From positions 1 through 32,218 of the forward strand of contig CAKSPW010000020.1 in assembly GCA_934486495.1 (NCBI GenBank): DNA of 32,218 bases, in the 5' to 3' direction. Below are positions 8,257 through 17,017 of this stretch, piece after piece. A program made the translations under genes and the position numbers. The notes under the pieces were generated by a model. That model saw nothing but the letters and a program-made list of their open reading frames with translations. It searched no databases and had not been told where the DNA came from. The stretch is from an uncultured Clostridia bacterium (GTDB lineage Bacteria > Bacillota > Clostridia > UBA1381). Every line of letters starts with the position of its first letter. The stretch's first letter is position 1.

Positions 8257-9021
8257 ATGAACATCAGATTTTTGGGAACGGGAGCGTCCAATTGGCCGGA
8301 TTCCCTGAGAGGAACAAAAGAATATCGCAGATTTTCATCTGTTATGGCAGATGACGCTTTACTGATTGATCCGGGGAGGCATATTTTCGGATTTGCAGAG
8401 GACTTTGGGTATCATCATTTATTTGATAATACCGAGGTGATTTTGTTGACTCATTCGCATGGGGATCATCTGGATATTGAAAATCTGCAAAGCTTGTGCG
8501 CTGAGAAAAAGAGTATTCTTTATTGCGAGGAACATGCTGCTTCGGCGGTGAGAAATGTGAAAAATTTAGAAATATGCTGTGTTTCATGTTTTCAGCCGAT
8601 GAAAATCAACGGATATACGGTTACGGCAGTTCCGGCAAATCACGGAACGGATATAGAAAATGAACAAGCGCTGCATTATATTATAGAAAAAGAGGGAAAG
8701 CGTTTCTTTTACGGTTGTGACGGTGCATGGATAAGACGGGATTCATGGTATTATATGCGCGATTTTCAATATGATTTGATGGTGTTTGACGGAACACTTG
8801 GTGATGATTACGGCGATTATCGGATTTTTGAGCATAACAATTTAAAGATGGTGGAGCTTATGACAGAAACAGTCAGGAATACAAAGGTTCTGAAAGAGGA
8901 TGGAAAAATTCTGATTTCACATTTGGCATATGGGTTGCACGGTACGCAGACTGAGGTGGAAAAGCGGTTGGAAAGCTTGAATATCGGTGCGGCATATGAT
9001 GGAATGACAGTACAAATATAA
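8257..9021 (+). CDS. Metallo-beta-lactamase-fold hydrolase
   Basis: This cytoplasmic metal-dependent hydrolase (254 aa) has the MBL signature: THSHGDH with His66, His68, Asp70 and His71, His129 (NHG), Asp155 (CDGAW) and His222 (SHLAYG). That is a complete two-metal site. MBL proteins of this size include phosphodiesterases, cyclic phosphate hydrolases such as PhnP, and lactonases; the exact reaction is not evident. It has no signal peptide. The ATG is preceded by AAGGGAG 6 bases upstream, and it lies 62 bases after the binding-protein gene, in one operon with it. A role in opening or dephosphorylating an imported sugar derivative is possible but unproven. Confidence 0.85.
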   Translation: MNIRFLGTGASNWPDSLRGTKEYRRFSSVMADDALLIDPGRHIFGFAEDFGYHHLFDNTEVILLTHSHGDHLDIENLQSLCAEKKSILYCEEHAASAVRNVKNLEICCVSCFQPMKINGYTVTAVPANHGTDIENEQALHYIIEKEGKRFFYGCDGAWIRRDSWYYMRDFQYDLMVFDGTLGDDYGDYRIFEHNNLKMVELMTETVRNTKVLKEDGKILISHLAYGLHGTQTEVEKRLESLNIGAAYDGMTVQI

Positions 9022-9023
9022 AA

Positions 9024-9066
9024 GAACCCTGCGGACGGATACTCGGAGCCGCAGGGGTCTTTTTTA
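9024..9066 (+). terminator. Terminator ending unit 1
   Basis: GAACCCTGCGG (9024-9034) pairs with CCGCAGGGGTC (9049-9059), apart from one A-G mismatch, over a 14-base loop, followed by seven T (9060-9066). The convergent araC-type gene stops at 9064, so the structure probably serves both strands. Confidence 0.85.
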
Positions 9067-11313
9067 TTTTTTCTTTGAAACGCGGTATTCGCTTGGGGTC
9101 ATACCGGCTATGGATTTAAAGGTTCTGTAAAATGCCTGTTTTGAATTGAATCCGGATTCAACAAGAATGTCGGAAATGGGTTTCTTTGTTTCCTCAAGCA
9201 GACGCATTGCCTCGGTTATGCGCAGATTAGAGATGTATTTTGAAAAATTAATTCCCAACTTCTGCTTAATGACTGCGGATACATAGCTTGGCGTGGTGTT
9301 AAATTCCGAGGCGATGGAGTCCAGTGATAAATCTACATTGGTGAAATTTTGGTTCAGATATTTTATGAGCTTATCATCGCCCGAGATCGTTCCTGTAGAT
9401 GACTGCACTGCAGCAATTCTATGGACAAGCGTTAAGATTTGGTTGTATATCTCATTTTCGTTTTTTGTTATAAGGTCTGAAAATACCTCAAAGTCAAACT
9501 TGTTTTCTTCAAACGGAACGCCCTTTAAACGCATTACACGGAAAACGATGTTCAAAATCTGAATATACAATTGCTTTTTGGAACGTGAATCAATGGCGGT
9601 GTTCCTCGAATTGATATTCTCAAGAACGGCGAGAATTTCGTCTTCGGTGGAGCTTACGAGCTTCGTAAACAGGGCGTTTTCGTCTTTGGCGCTTAAATCA
9701 AAGAAAATGCGGTTCTCAATGTCGATCTGCGGCGATGAGGAATATACGCGCAGCTTTTGCAGCGCTTCGGTATGCGCGTCTTTGAGTCCCTCAAAGCCTT
9801 TATGCGTCTCACTGATTCCGGCATAGCAGATCAGGTACTGCGAATCATGAGCCAATAGTGAATACAACTCTTTTATACGTGTTTCTATATTGCTGACAAG
9901 CCCTTCATCATCAAAGTTGAAAATGATTTGAAGACTGTTGCTTTCTTCGGATAAAAAGATACAATTATATTCTTTTTGAAAGCTCTGCTCCACAATATCA
10001 TAGAATCCGGTTTTGAAATTTGAAAATTCATCCGCATTGAAATCTTTATAAAGCAGTCCGGTCGGCAGGATTTTCAGAACTATTACTTTGAAAAGATTAT
10101 ATTCAAAGGGGAGCGAATCCCTCAAAAATGCCGGAATACTTGCATTGGTCGGCTCGTTTGAGTTGAGATAGTTCATCAGATAACTTTCAATCGCAAAGGG
10201 CAGAACGCCGGATAGCTGTGTGTTTTGATGTGAAAGCTCAAAAGAGCTCTTTTTAATGTCTTCAAAAAGATCATTTCCCGAATTTGCCTTTAAAATATCT
10301 GCAATTTGTTCAATCGGCTTTGATATTTTGATGGTATTCCTGTATGCAATAAAGAATGCCCACAGGAAAAAGAAGAATATTATGGCACATATAATCAGGA
10401 AAAACGGAAGTTCTTCTGCGAATACGGTTTTAAATGGGATAATGGCAAAGTATGTATAGCCGATCAGACTGTCGGATTCAGAAACGGCAACCACGGTGCT
10501 TTTTCCGTAACCGTCCAAGCTTAATGTAAAGGTTTCCTCCCCGGCAATCAGCCGGTTATACAGCGTTTCATTATCCGAAAACAGAAGCTGTTCGGGTGAA
10601 TCTTTGCTGAAAATGTTTCCGTTGAGTTTATTCAATACATAAATATCGGATTTTAATGTGTACTTATCGGAATAATCAGCATTAAGAAGCGCGTCAAGAG
10701 AAATATTCACCAGAAGCAAGGATGAAAGATTCGTAGTGTCTATTTTTTTGAAAGCGATCGGAATAATATTCTTTGTGTTTCCGCTGCTGTCTGTGACCAA
10801 TGAGGGCGCATAGACGCGATGCTGTGAATTGGAGAGAAATTTGATGGACCTCCAAAACACACTGTTATAGGATTTGTAGCAATATTTCTTTGAAAAATAT
10901 TCATCAAAATTTTCCCTGCCGTCTGAAGTTAAAACATAGTTTCCGGAGGCGTTTATAATCGTCACGGAGTCAATAATATCCTGCACATTTTCAAAATTTT
11001 TCAACGTAGAGCGTACCGAATACAATACCGGAGAAGAAATGTCGCCGGAAGTGTTTTGCAGTGTGTTGATAAAATCGGTATCATTCTGAAGAAAATTGAC
11101 GGAGTTGATAATGTTGGATATGCCGGACTCACAATGATAGGAATAATATTTCAATGCCGAATAGGCATTGGATTGGATTTGTGCTTTGTTGTTGAAAAAG
11201 CTATATCCGGCAATGACTAAAACAGCAAAAATCATAATCAGAAGAGGAACGATGATTTGCTTTAACAGAAACATAATATGCTTTGGACGTTTCAGATATT
11301 TCAAAATATTCAT
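9064..11313 (-). CDS. Membrane-bound AraC-family transcriptional regulator (YesS/YtdP type)
   Basis: This one-component regulator (749 aa) has an extracellular sensor. One membrane segment lies at residues ~17-40 (IIVPLLIMIFAVLVIAGYSF), an extracellular Cache-like region at ~41-298, a second membrane segment at ~302-324 (FFLIICAIIFFFFLWAFFIA), a cytoplasmic linker, and a C-terminal AraC double helix-turn-helix over the last ~100 residues (SLDSIASEFNTTPSYVSAVI, then ISDILVESGFNSKQAFYRTF and MTPSEYR). Proteins of this build regulate pectin and other glycan loci in Bacillus and Paenibacillus (YesS, YtdP). It lies between two operons whose promoters carry the same paired operator and is read divergently from the large operon. 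GGGAGGAG precedes the ATG by 8 bases. One operator overlaps its own -35 box, so autoregulation is likely. Confidence 0.92.
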   Translation of the reverse strand: MNILKYLKRPKHIMFLLKQIIVPLLIMIFAVLVIAGYSFFNNKAQIQSNAYSALKYYSYHCESGISNIINSVNFLQNDTDFINTLQNTSGDISSPVLYSVRSTLKNFENVQDIIDSVTIINASGNYVLTSDGRENFDEYFSKKYCYKSYNSVFWRSIKFLSNSQHRVYAPSLVTDSSGNTKNIIPIAFKKIDTTNLSSLLLVNISLDALLNADYSDKYTLKSDIYVLNKLNGNIFSKDSPEQLLFSDNETLYNRLIAGEETFTLSLDGYGKSTVVAVSESDSLIGYTYFAIIPFKTVFAEELPFFLIICAIIFFFFLWAFFIAYRNTIKISKPIEQIADILKANSGNDLFEDIKKSSFELSHQNTQLSGVLPFAIESYLMNYLNSNEPTNASIPAFLRDSLPFEYNLFKVIVLKILPTGLLYKDFNADEFSNFKTGFYDIVEQSFQKEYNCIFLSEESNSLQIIFNFDDEGLVSNIETRIKELYSLLAHDSQYLICYAGISETHKGFEGLKDAHTEALQKLRVYSSSPQIDIENRIFFDLSAKDENALFTKLVSSTEDEILAVLENINSRNTAIDSRSKKQLYIQILNIVFRVMRLKGVPFEENKFDFEVFSDLITKNENEIYNQILTLVHRIAAVQSSTGTISGDDKLIKYLNQNFTNVDLSLDSIASEFNTTPSYVSAVIKQKLGINFSKYISNLRITEAMRLLEETKKPISDILVESGFNSKQAFYRTFKSIAGMTPSEYRVSKKK

Positions 11314-11407
11314 TACAAAAGCTCCTCCCGTTTCTCTATACGAATCAGCCGTTCCGTTTAAATCGTTAATTTTGCAACCACTTATGTATGTTTATCTTAC
11401 GGATACC

Positions 11408-11436
11408 ATTATATCACACAAAATTGACGATGTCAA
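11408..11436 (-). promoter_or_regulatory. SigmaA promoter of the AraC-type regulator
   Basis: On the minus strand, TTGACA (11436-11431) and TATAAT (11413-11408) are separated by 17 bp, a perfect consensus. The start point would be near 11401, giving a leader of about 85 bases. The outer end of the -35 box abuts and overlaps the operator copy at 11436-11453. Confidence 0.8.
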
Positions 11437-11453
11437 GTGTAAAAAATGATACT
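11436..11453 (+). promoter_or_regulatory. Putative operator, distal site of unit 2, shared with the regulator promoter
   Basis: AGTGTAAAAAATGATACT matches the 6693 copy over its last 13 bases. It starts 42 bp before the proximal copy of this operon. It also touches the -35 box of the leftward regulator promoter, so occupancy could affect both directions. Confidence 0.65.
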
Positions 11454-11477
11454 GTTTTAAATATTAGTACCACTTAA

Positions 11478-11495
11478 ATCATAAAAAATGATACC
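11478..11495 (+). promoter_or_regulatory. Putative operator, proximal site of unit 2
   Basis: ATCATAAAAAATGATACC differs from the copy at 6693 only in the last base. It ends 17 bases before the -35 box at 11513, the same distance as at the unit 1 promoter. Confidence 0.7.
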
Positions 11496-11512
11496 CGTTT
11501 AAAAGGAGGTTC

Positions 11513-11541
11513 TTGAAAAGATTTGACCGATATGCTATGAT
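11513..11541 (+). promoter_or_regulatory. SigmaA promoter of the large glycan operon
   Basis: TTGAAA (11513-11518) and TATGAT (11536-11541) are separated by 17 bp. The -10 box covers the TTG at 11541, which therefore cannot be the start codon of the first gene and supports the ATG at 11622. The leader is about 75 bases. Confidence 0.72.
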
Positions 11542-11621
11542 TGGGGTATCAGAAAGGAAAAACTGCGCAGCGTTTTTCGGATAAGAGTAAAAAGCGAAGA
11601 GAAGAAAGAGAGGAAAAGAAA

Positions 11622-14105
11622 ATGAGAAAGAAAATGAGGTTAAAAATCTTTACCGGGATCGTGGGTCTTTTAACAGCGACATCTATGCTGACGGGTTTTC
11701 AGCCGGTTATGGCGGAAGACAGCTCAGCGGTAAACACAGCAGATATTATTACGGTAGAATTTGAAAAATATGCTTCAAATGAAGCAAATGCAGCAGCGGG
11801 ATTTACGGTGGCAGGTGACTGGGCACAAATTTTCACGGATAAGACGCAAGAGGATGATTATAGAAATTTTAATGTTACCTTTAATGCTGCAGCTTCGGGC
11901 TACTACACCTTGGATGTGATTGCAGCTTGTTATGTCCCCGGAACAACGGTATGGCTTAGTAACGTTAATTATTCAATTAATAACGGTGAGAGCAGCGATT
12001 TGAATACCGGAAACAGATTAATGGGAAGATTGGATTCAAGCGGTACATTTATAAGAACAGATTTTGCAAAAACGGAATCGGTTTACCTAAATGCCGGAGA
12101 GAATACCATGACTTTCTCCTGTAAAGAGCGCTCGCAGGATGGAAACAAAATTGTGGCGGCATTGGATAAGGCGGTATTTACCCCGAAAAATGTAATTCCG
12201 TCGAATGGTATTGTGGAGTTGGAAAATTATGCGACCGATAACGGAACGGCAACCCAGTGGCAAACAACGGCTTCCAATTCTCAAATCGCAAAAACAGGCG
12301 ATAAGAATAAAACGGAAGAGTTGTTTACGGTGAAGTTGAATGTTGACGAGGATGCGTCCTATTCTCTGGGGGTAGCGGCAGGATGTTCTTCCTATTTAGC
12401 ATGGCTGAGTCCGCTTTCGGTATCCGTAAACGGCGGAGCATATGAATCTCTCGCAGGTTACAACAGAACAGATTACTCGAAGGATGTTACTACCTTCGGA
12501 ACCGCACTATTTACAAGACCCGATGCGATCAGCCTTCATAAGGGTGAAAACACCATTATCATTAAAGCGTCGGCGCGTGCGGCAGGCGGAGTCTATTATT
12601 CATTGGACTATCTTAATTTAGAGTGTTTGAATACGATTAGAGAGTTGGCTGAAAACGGCAGAATTGAAGCAGAGGATTATGTGACGAAATGGGGTGCGGT
12701 AAAGCGCACTCAGGAATCGCCGAGTACCGGAATCTCGGCAGTCAAGCAGATTGCAGATGCAACTGAGGATGAAGTGTCCGTAACCGTTAAGGTGGCGGAA
12801 GAAGGCGATTATGCCGTAGCGGTTCGCGCCGGATGCGCCGCATGGGCAGAATGGCTGAGTCCGCTTTCAATTTCATTTAACGGAAGTGCATATGAAGATC
12901 TCGGCGGATATGAAAAATCGGGAATCATTAAAGATTCTTCTGATGGACTCAGATGTGCAAGAATGACAAGACAGACAACATTGCATTTACAATCGGGTGA
13001 GAACACAATTAGCCTTAAAGCCGGTGCAAGAACTGCCGGAGGAGTTTTCTATTCGGTTGATTATATTGATTTGATTAAGGTGCAAAATGCCGATTCCATA
13101 TCCTCCATTCCCGAAAGCGGAAGAATTGAGATGGAGGATTATGCTGAGCAGGTTGGAATGAGCGTTAATAAACTGGATGTGGCAAGCAACGGGGCAAGTG
13201 CGGTTGTAAAAAATGCCGCGTTAAAGTCGGATACCGTATCCCTGGCTTTTATGTCTGATGAGAAAAAGACAGTAAACTTCCGGATGGGGATCGCGAGTCA
13301 AGCTTGGGCAGTATGGCTGAGTCCGGTATATATTCAGCTGAACGGGGGAGAGACGGAAGATCCGGCGTCTTATACAAGACTTGCCATTCAAGGCGGAAAT
13401 GACGGATTCAGAAATGCAGATATGCTGAGAACCACACCGATAGAAATCAACAAGGGTCTAAATATCATCACTTTCAGCGTAAAGCCGAGATCAGCGGCAT
13501 ATAATGAGGGAATATATTATGGTATCGACTATATTGATTTTACCAAAGCGAATGCGGAATTACAGTCGCCGGAGTTGGTAATGCAGACGGAATTTAAAGT
13601 GGGTGACACGGCGGAAATCAGCATCATGGACGGTGCGGAATTTGTTACTGCGGATAAAGTATATCAGATTACATATAAATCAAGCAATGAAGCGGTGGCG
13701 GAAGTCGATGGAAACGGAATGATTACGGCAGTTTCACCGGGAACTTCGGAAATCACGGTTGCAATCAGAGCCAATGTTAATTCGGAAGAAGTTGTTCTCA
13801 AACAAAATATAACGGTTGAGGGCGAAGAACAGATGGTTTCAATCGGCGAAATTCGAAATGATAACGGAACAGTTTCGTTTAATGTGAAAAGTATTGTAGA
13901 CTTGGATTCGGCAGAGGTTTATGTTGCCGGGTATGACAATACCGGAGTATTGGTATCGGTCAAGAAGCACAATATAACAAATCTTGCGGCAGGCAAGACA
14001 GAAGCGGTTAGTGAAATACTGGAAAATTATCAAAATATTCAAGCAATTAAAATTTACGTTTGGATGGATATGTATCCACTGATTCGGGGTGTGGAAGCAA
14101 AATAA
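11622..14105 (+). CDS. Secreted four-module carbohydrate-binding-like protein with Ig-like domain
   Basis: This is a non-catalytic secreted protein of 827 aa. The signal peptide (MRKKMRLKIFTGIVGLLTAT...) ends near VMA at ~30. Four modules of about 140 residues follow, at ~43-188, 195-335, 346-488 and 500-643. Each begins with a glutamate-rich strand such as RIEAEDY or VELENY, has WLSPLS-NGG in the middle, and ends in GENTI...YS-DYI. This is the pattern of CBM6/CBM35-type beta-sandwiches that bind uronic acids or galactosides. A bacterial group 2 Ig-like domain (~649-732) and a C-terminal beta domain (~739-827) finish the protein. No catalytic domain or SLH anchor is seen. The start is ATG 11622, with GAGAGG 8 bases upstream; an in-frame TTG at 11541 falls in the promoter. 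It is the first gene of the long operon and probably displays or concentrates glycan at the cell surface. Binding is inferred from fold pattern only. Confidence 0.85.
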   Translation: MRKKMRLKIFTGIVGLLTATSMLTGFQPVMAEDSSAVNTADIITVEFEKYASNEANAAAGFTVAGDWAQIFTDKTQEDDYRNFNVTFNAAASGYYTLDVIAACYVPGTTVWLSNVNYSINNGESSDLNTGNRLMGRLDSSGTFIRTDFAKTESVYLNAGENTMTFSCKERSQDGNKIVAALDKAVFTPKNVIPSNGIVELENYATDNGTATQWQTTASNSQIAKTGDKNKTEELFTVKLNVDEDASYSLGVAAGCSSYLAWLSPLSVSVNGGAYESLAGYNRTDYSKDVTTFGTALFTRPDAISLHKGENTIIIKASARAAGGVYYSLDYLNLECLNTIRELAENGRIEAEDYVTKWGAVKRTQESPSTGISAVKQIADATEDEVSVTVKVAEEGDYAVAVRAGCAAWAEWLSPLSISFNGSAYEDLGGYEKSGIIKDSSDGLRCARMTRQTTLHLQSGENTISLKAGARTAGGVFYSVDYIDLIKVQNADSISSIPESGRIEMEDYAEQVGMSVNKLDVASNGASAVVKNAALKSDTVSLAFMSDEKKTVNFRMGIASQAWAVWLSPVYIQLNGGETEDPASYTRLAIQGGNDGFRNADMLRTTPIEINKGLNIITFSVKPRSAAYNEGIYYGIDYIDFTKANAELQSPELVMQTEFKVGDTAEISIMDGAEFVTADKVYQITYKSSNEAVAEVDGNGMITAVSPGTSEITVAIRANVNSEEVVLKQNITVEGEEQMVSIGEIRNDNGTVSFNVKSIVDLDSAEVYVAGYDNTGVLVSVKKHNITNLAAGKTEAVSEILENYQNIQAIKIYVWMDMYPLIRGVEAK

Positions 14106-14119
14106 TCCTATTCATAGGT

Positions 14120-14173
14120 GGTAATTGTAAAATTTCTGCTGCGGTATTCAGGCAGCGGAGTTTTGCAATTACC
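14120..14173 (+). other. Long stem-loop between the first two genes of unit 2
   Basis: GGTAATTGTAAAATTTCTGC (with a further TGC) pairs with GCAGCGGAGTTTTGCAATTA (with a further CC), giving about 22 bp with few mismatches and a 9-base loop. A second small stem, ACAATCA-AGA-TGATTGT, follows at 14178-14194. There is no T-run directly after the large stem, so it is more likely an mRNA stabiliser or processing site than a full terminator; partial attenuation is possible. Confidence 0.6.
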
Positions 14174-14271
14174 TATAACAATCAAGATGATTGTAAAATA
14201 CAATTTTTATTTGAAATTTCATTTGATTGAGTCTGGCAATGATCTATAAAAAATAAGTCGGAGAGAATATT

Positions 14272-17001
14272 ATGAAATTTAAACTGTTTATGATTGCGGC
14301 AATGCTCTTTGCTGCCTGTTCGGGATATACAGCCGCTTTTGCGGAATGTGAATTTTCCGGAATTGAGCCGGCGGAGAGTCTGGGCGTTTTTGAAGCCGGA
14401 GAAGAAGTAAGCTTTACAATTTTCTATCAATCCGATCAAGACACCTCGATTCAATATACCATTTCCGATGTATGGAACAAGGTAAAGAAAAGCGGAGAGC
14501 TGTTGCTTGAACGAACGGCAGACAGCAAAACCGTCTGCTTGGGGAAATTTGCAACCGGATGGTATAGGGTAAGATTTTATGAATTCGACAAAGAAAAGGA
14601 AGATTATTGCGCTTTTTCTGTATCAGAGCCGATGTCCCTGCGAAAAAACGTCAAAAACCGTTTTGCGATTGATCAGGCAGGGCAGTACATGGATTGGAAC
14701 AAAGAAAAGCGTGAGGCTTATGCAAAGGTACTGAGTATGGCAGGCATAGATACGGTTCGGGAAAGAATGTCAGATTATGATGATGCCGATTATGATGCGA
14801 ATATTGAAGAACAGACGGAAGCGCTTTTCAATCATGGGATTCGTGTCATGCAGATGCTGGCAAGAAATCAGTCTATTCATTATGGTGAAAATTTATTTAC
14901 TACCTATAATAAAGCCAAAAAGAATGCAGAATATTACGGAGAACGCGTGAAAATATGGGAATCGGTCAATGAAGCGGATTCTGATGAAAGTGTGACTCCG
15001 GATGAGGCTGCATCATATTATAAGGCAAGGGCAATCGGTATTATTGATTCCGGGGCAGAGACTGTAAAAACCTTTGGGGGACTTTGCAATTGGAATACAT
15101 CATTTTCTGAGGTGTTTATGCAAAACGGCGTGATGGCATATGCGGATAATTTTAATCTTCATTCCCATCGTTATGCGCAGAGCAGTGAGTATAACCGATT
15201 TCCGTCCGATCCGGTGCTGAATGCGAGAGAGCTTTCGACTGTGTATGGCGGCGGAAAACCGGTATGGGTATCGGAGGCAGGAATCAGCTGTGAGATTGAT
15301 GAGAATGAAACAATCACAGATGAATGTATGCCAATCCAGGCAAAGTATGTCGTGACCTCGGCAGTGGAATCCATCGCACGCGGCGGAACGGATAAACATT
15401 TTTGGTTTTTGGCGCGGCATTATATCGAAAACGGCAGAGAGTTCGGAATATTCAGCGGAAATGATATGCCATATGCCGCATACAGTGCAATTTCGGCGTT
15501 AACCTATTATCTTGGCGAGGGGAAGCTGTTGGGGGAATTGAAAGAAAAGCCGCAATCCTGCATAGGATATATGTTTTCGGACGGAGAAAATGATACGGCG
15601 ATTCTATGGAATACAGAGGATAAAACCGATTACGTTCAGTTTAATACGGAATCGGATGTACAAATTATCAATCTTGTCGGTGACAGCTCGCCGATTCGGT
15701 ACAGTGAGGTCAACAAAAAGATCAATATCCCGGTCACAACTTATCCGGTAATGATTAAGTTTCAAGGAACTACGCAGGGAAACTATTTTACGAAAAGATT
15801 TCCGGAATATGATGAAATTAATGTGAAAGAATTGACTGATGCGCAGCGTGTGGTATTAAAGCAAAATTGGAAAACGAAAAAAACGGAAAACGCGCAATAC
15901 CGCATAGAACGCGGTCAAAATTATACCATAGCATTAAATGTCTATAATTTCAGCGATACAAAAATGACGGGAAGTATCACTGCGGAAGTGTCGGGGAATA
16001 TGAAAAATGTATCCAAGCAAACCGTAAAATATTCCGCGGCAGCAGGAGGAAAAGCAACATTGGTATTTACGGTTGCCGCAAATGAGGATTACAGCGCAGG
16101 CGGAAAAGCTTATTTAAGCTTTGGCGGAGTGGCGAACGGTGAGGAAATATTGCCTTCGGTAAGCGAATGTTATGTTGTTCCTGATACTGACAATATGGAA
16201 AAAACAATCTTTGAAGGGTGCAGTAATGAAAATCAATGGCGTAAAAATTCGACTGCCGAAATGCAGAAATTCGGACAAGCCACCGATGCAGCCGGGATGA
16301 AATTCATTTTCAATTTTAAAGCTGAGGTTTTGGACAGATGGGCATATCCGAGATTGGCGGTGACAAAAGGCGCCTTGAAAGATTCGGATGGAATAGGATT
16401 TGAAATTGAGGTGGACAGTGCGAAATATGCATTATCCGATATGAATATGAAAGTATTTGTATGGACGCAGTCGGGCGCTTCGTATCTTGCATATGCCGGG
16501 GATTGCCAAAACGGGAAATATGCATTGACATGGGATCGTTTCGTTCAGTTTTCCGGTGAGCAAGAGGAGCTGAACAGAGCGGATATAACAATGATTTCAG
16601 TAGGGTTTAATGCAAAATATAGTTCCGATTCCGCATCGTATGGATATACGCTGAAAAACTTCGGGTATTTCAAGGGAACTGCGCCGGAGGCGGAAAATGC
16701 GGAAATGATTCTTCATGGAATCGAAAACAACTCAAAATTAACGGCACACGGGAATAAGACGGTAACAGCACAAATCCCGGACGGACTCAGGGATATAAGC
16801 GTTTATTTGGATTACAGAGCCTATGGGTATACCGATAACGGCGATGGGACGATAGCAATAAGCCTTGAGGATTTATCAGAGGGCGCGCATTATCTGACCG
16901 TGACGGGGTTTGACCGATTCCATTATGCGGTCAGAAAGTCAATCAGCTTCTATGCGGCAGATATAAAAAATACCTATGTCAAAGGAACATTTTTTAATTA
17001 A
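14272..17001 (+). CDS. Secreted clan GH-A-like glycoside hydrolase with accessory beta domains
   Basis: This is a putative retaining glycoside hydrolase (909 aa). The signal peptide is cleaved near AFA24. An N-terminal Ig-like domain (~25-118, ending GWYRVRFYEF) precedes a (beta/alpha)8 barrel at ~125-415. The acid/base candidate is Glu234 in WESVNEAD and the nucleophile candidate is Glu335 in VWVSEAG, about 100 residues apart, as expected for clan GH-A (GH5, GH30 and GH39 are members). LHSH at 296-299 and TDKHFWFL at ~373-380 are shared with the paralogue at 19050. After a barrel-associated beta domain (~416-500) come an Ig-like domain (~520-640), a CBM11-like jelly roll (~645-800) and a C-terminal beta domain. 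I cannot place it in a named family. The start ATG has GGAGAG 6 bases upstream. It has no SLH anchor. Confidence 0.8.
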   Translation: MKFKLFMIAAMLFAACSGYTAAFAECEFSGIEPAESLGVFEAGEEVSFTIFYQSDQDTSIQYTISDVWNKVKKSGELLLERTADSKTVCLGKFATGWYRVRFYEFDKEKEDYCAFSVSEPMSLRKNVKNRFAIDQAGQYMDWNKEKREAYAKVLSMAGIDTVRERMSDYDDADYDANIEEQTEALFNHGIRVMQMLARNQSIHYGENLFTTYNKAKKNAEYYGERVKIWESVNEADSDESVTPDEAASYYKARAIGIIDSGAETVKTFGGLCNWNTSFSEVFMQNGVMAYADNFNLHSHRYAQSSEYNRFPSDPVLNARELSTVYGGGKPVWVSEAGISCEIDENETITDECMPIQAKYVVTSAVESIARGGTDKHFWFLARHYIENGREFGIFSGNDMPYAAYSAISALTYYLGEGKLLGELKEKPQSCIGYMFSDGENDTAILWNTEDKTDYVQFNTESDVQIINLVGDSSPIRYSEVNKKINIPVTTYPVMIKFQGTTQGNYFTKRFPEYDEINVKELTDAQRVVLKQNWKTKKTENAQYRIERGQNYTIALNVYNFSDTKMTGSITAEVSGNMKNVSKQTVKYSAAAGGKATLVFTVAANEDYSAGGKAYLSFGGVANGEEILPSVSECYVVPDTDNMEKTIFEGCSNENQWRKNSTAEMQKFGQATDAAGMKFIFNFKAEVLDRWAYPRLAVTKGALKDSDGIGFEIEVDSAKYALSDMNMKVFVWTQSGASYLAYAGDCQNGKYALTWDRFVQFSGEQEELNRADITMISVGFNAKYSSDSASYGYTLKNFGYFKGTAPEAENAEMILHGIENNSKLTAHGNKTVTAQIPDGLRDISVYLDYRAYGYTDNGDGTIAISLEDLSEGAHYLTVTGFDRFHYAVRKSISFYAADIKNTYVKGTFFN

Positions 17002-17017
17002 CGGGAGGAAACGGAAA

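Noticed and set aside
11541..11621. Upstream TTG start giving a longer first protein of the large operon
   Set aside because: The TTG lies in the predicted -10 box, has no ribosome binding site, and would bury the signal peptide behind 27 charged residues; ATG 11622 fits all signals.
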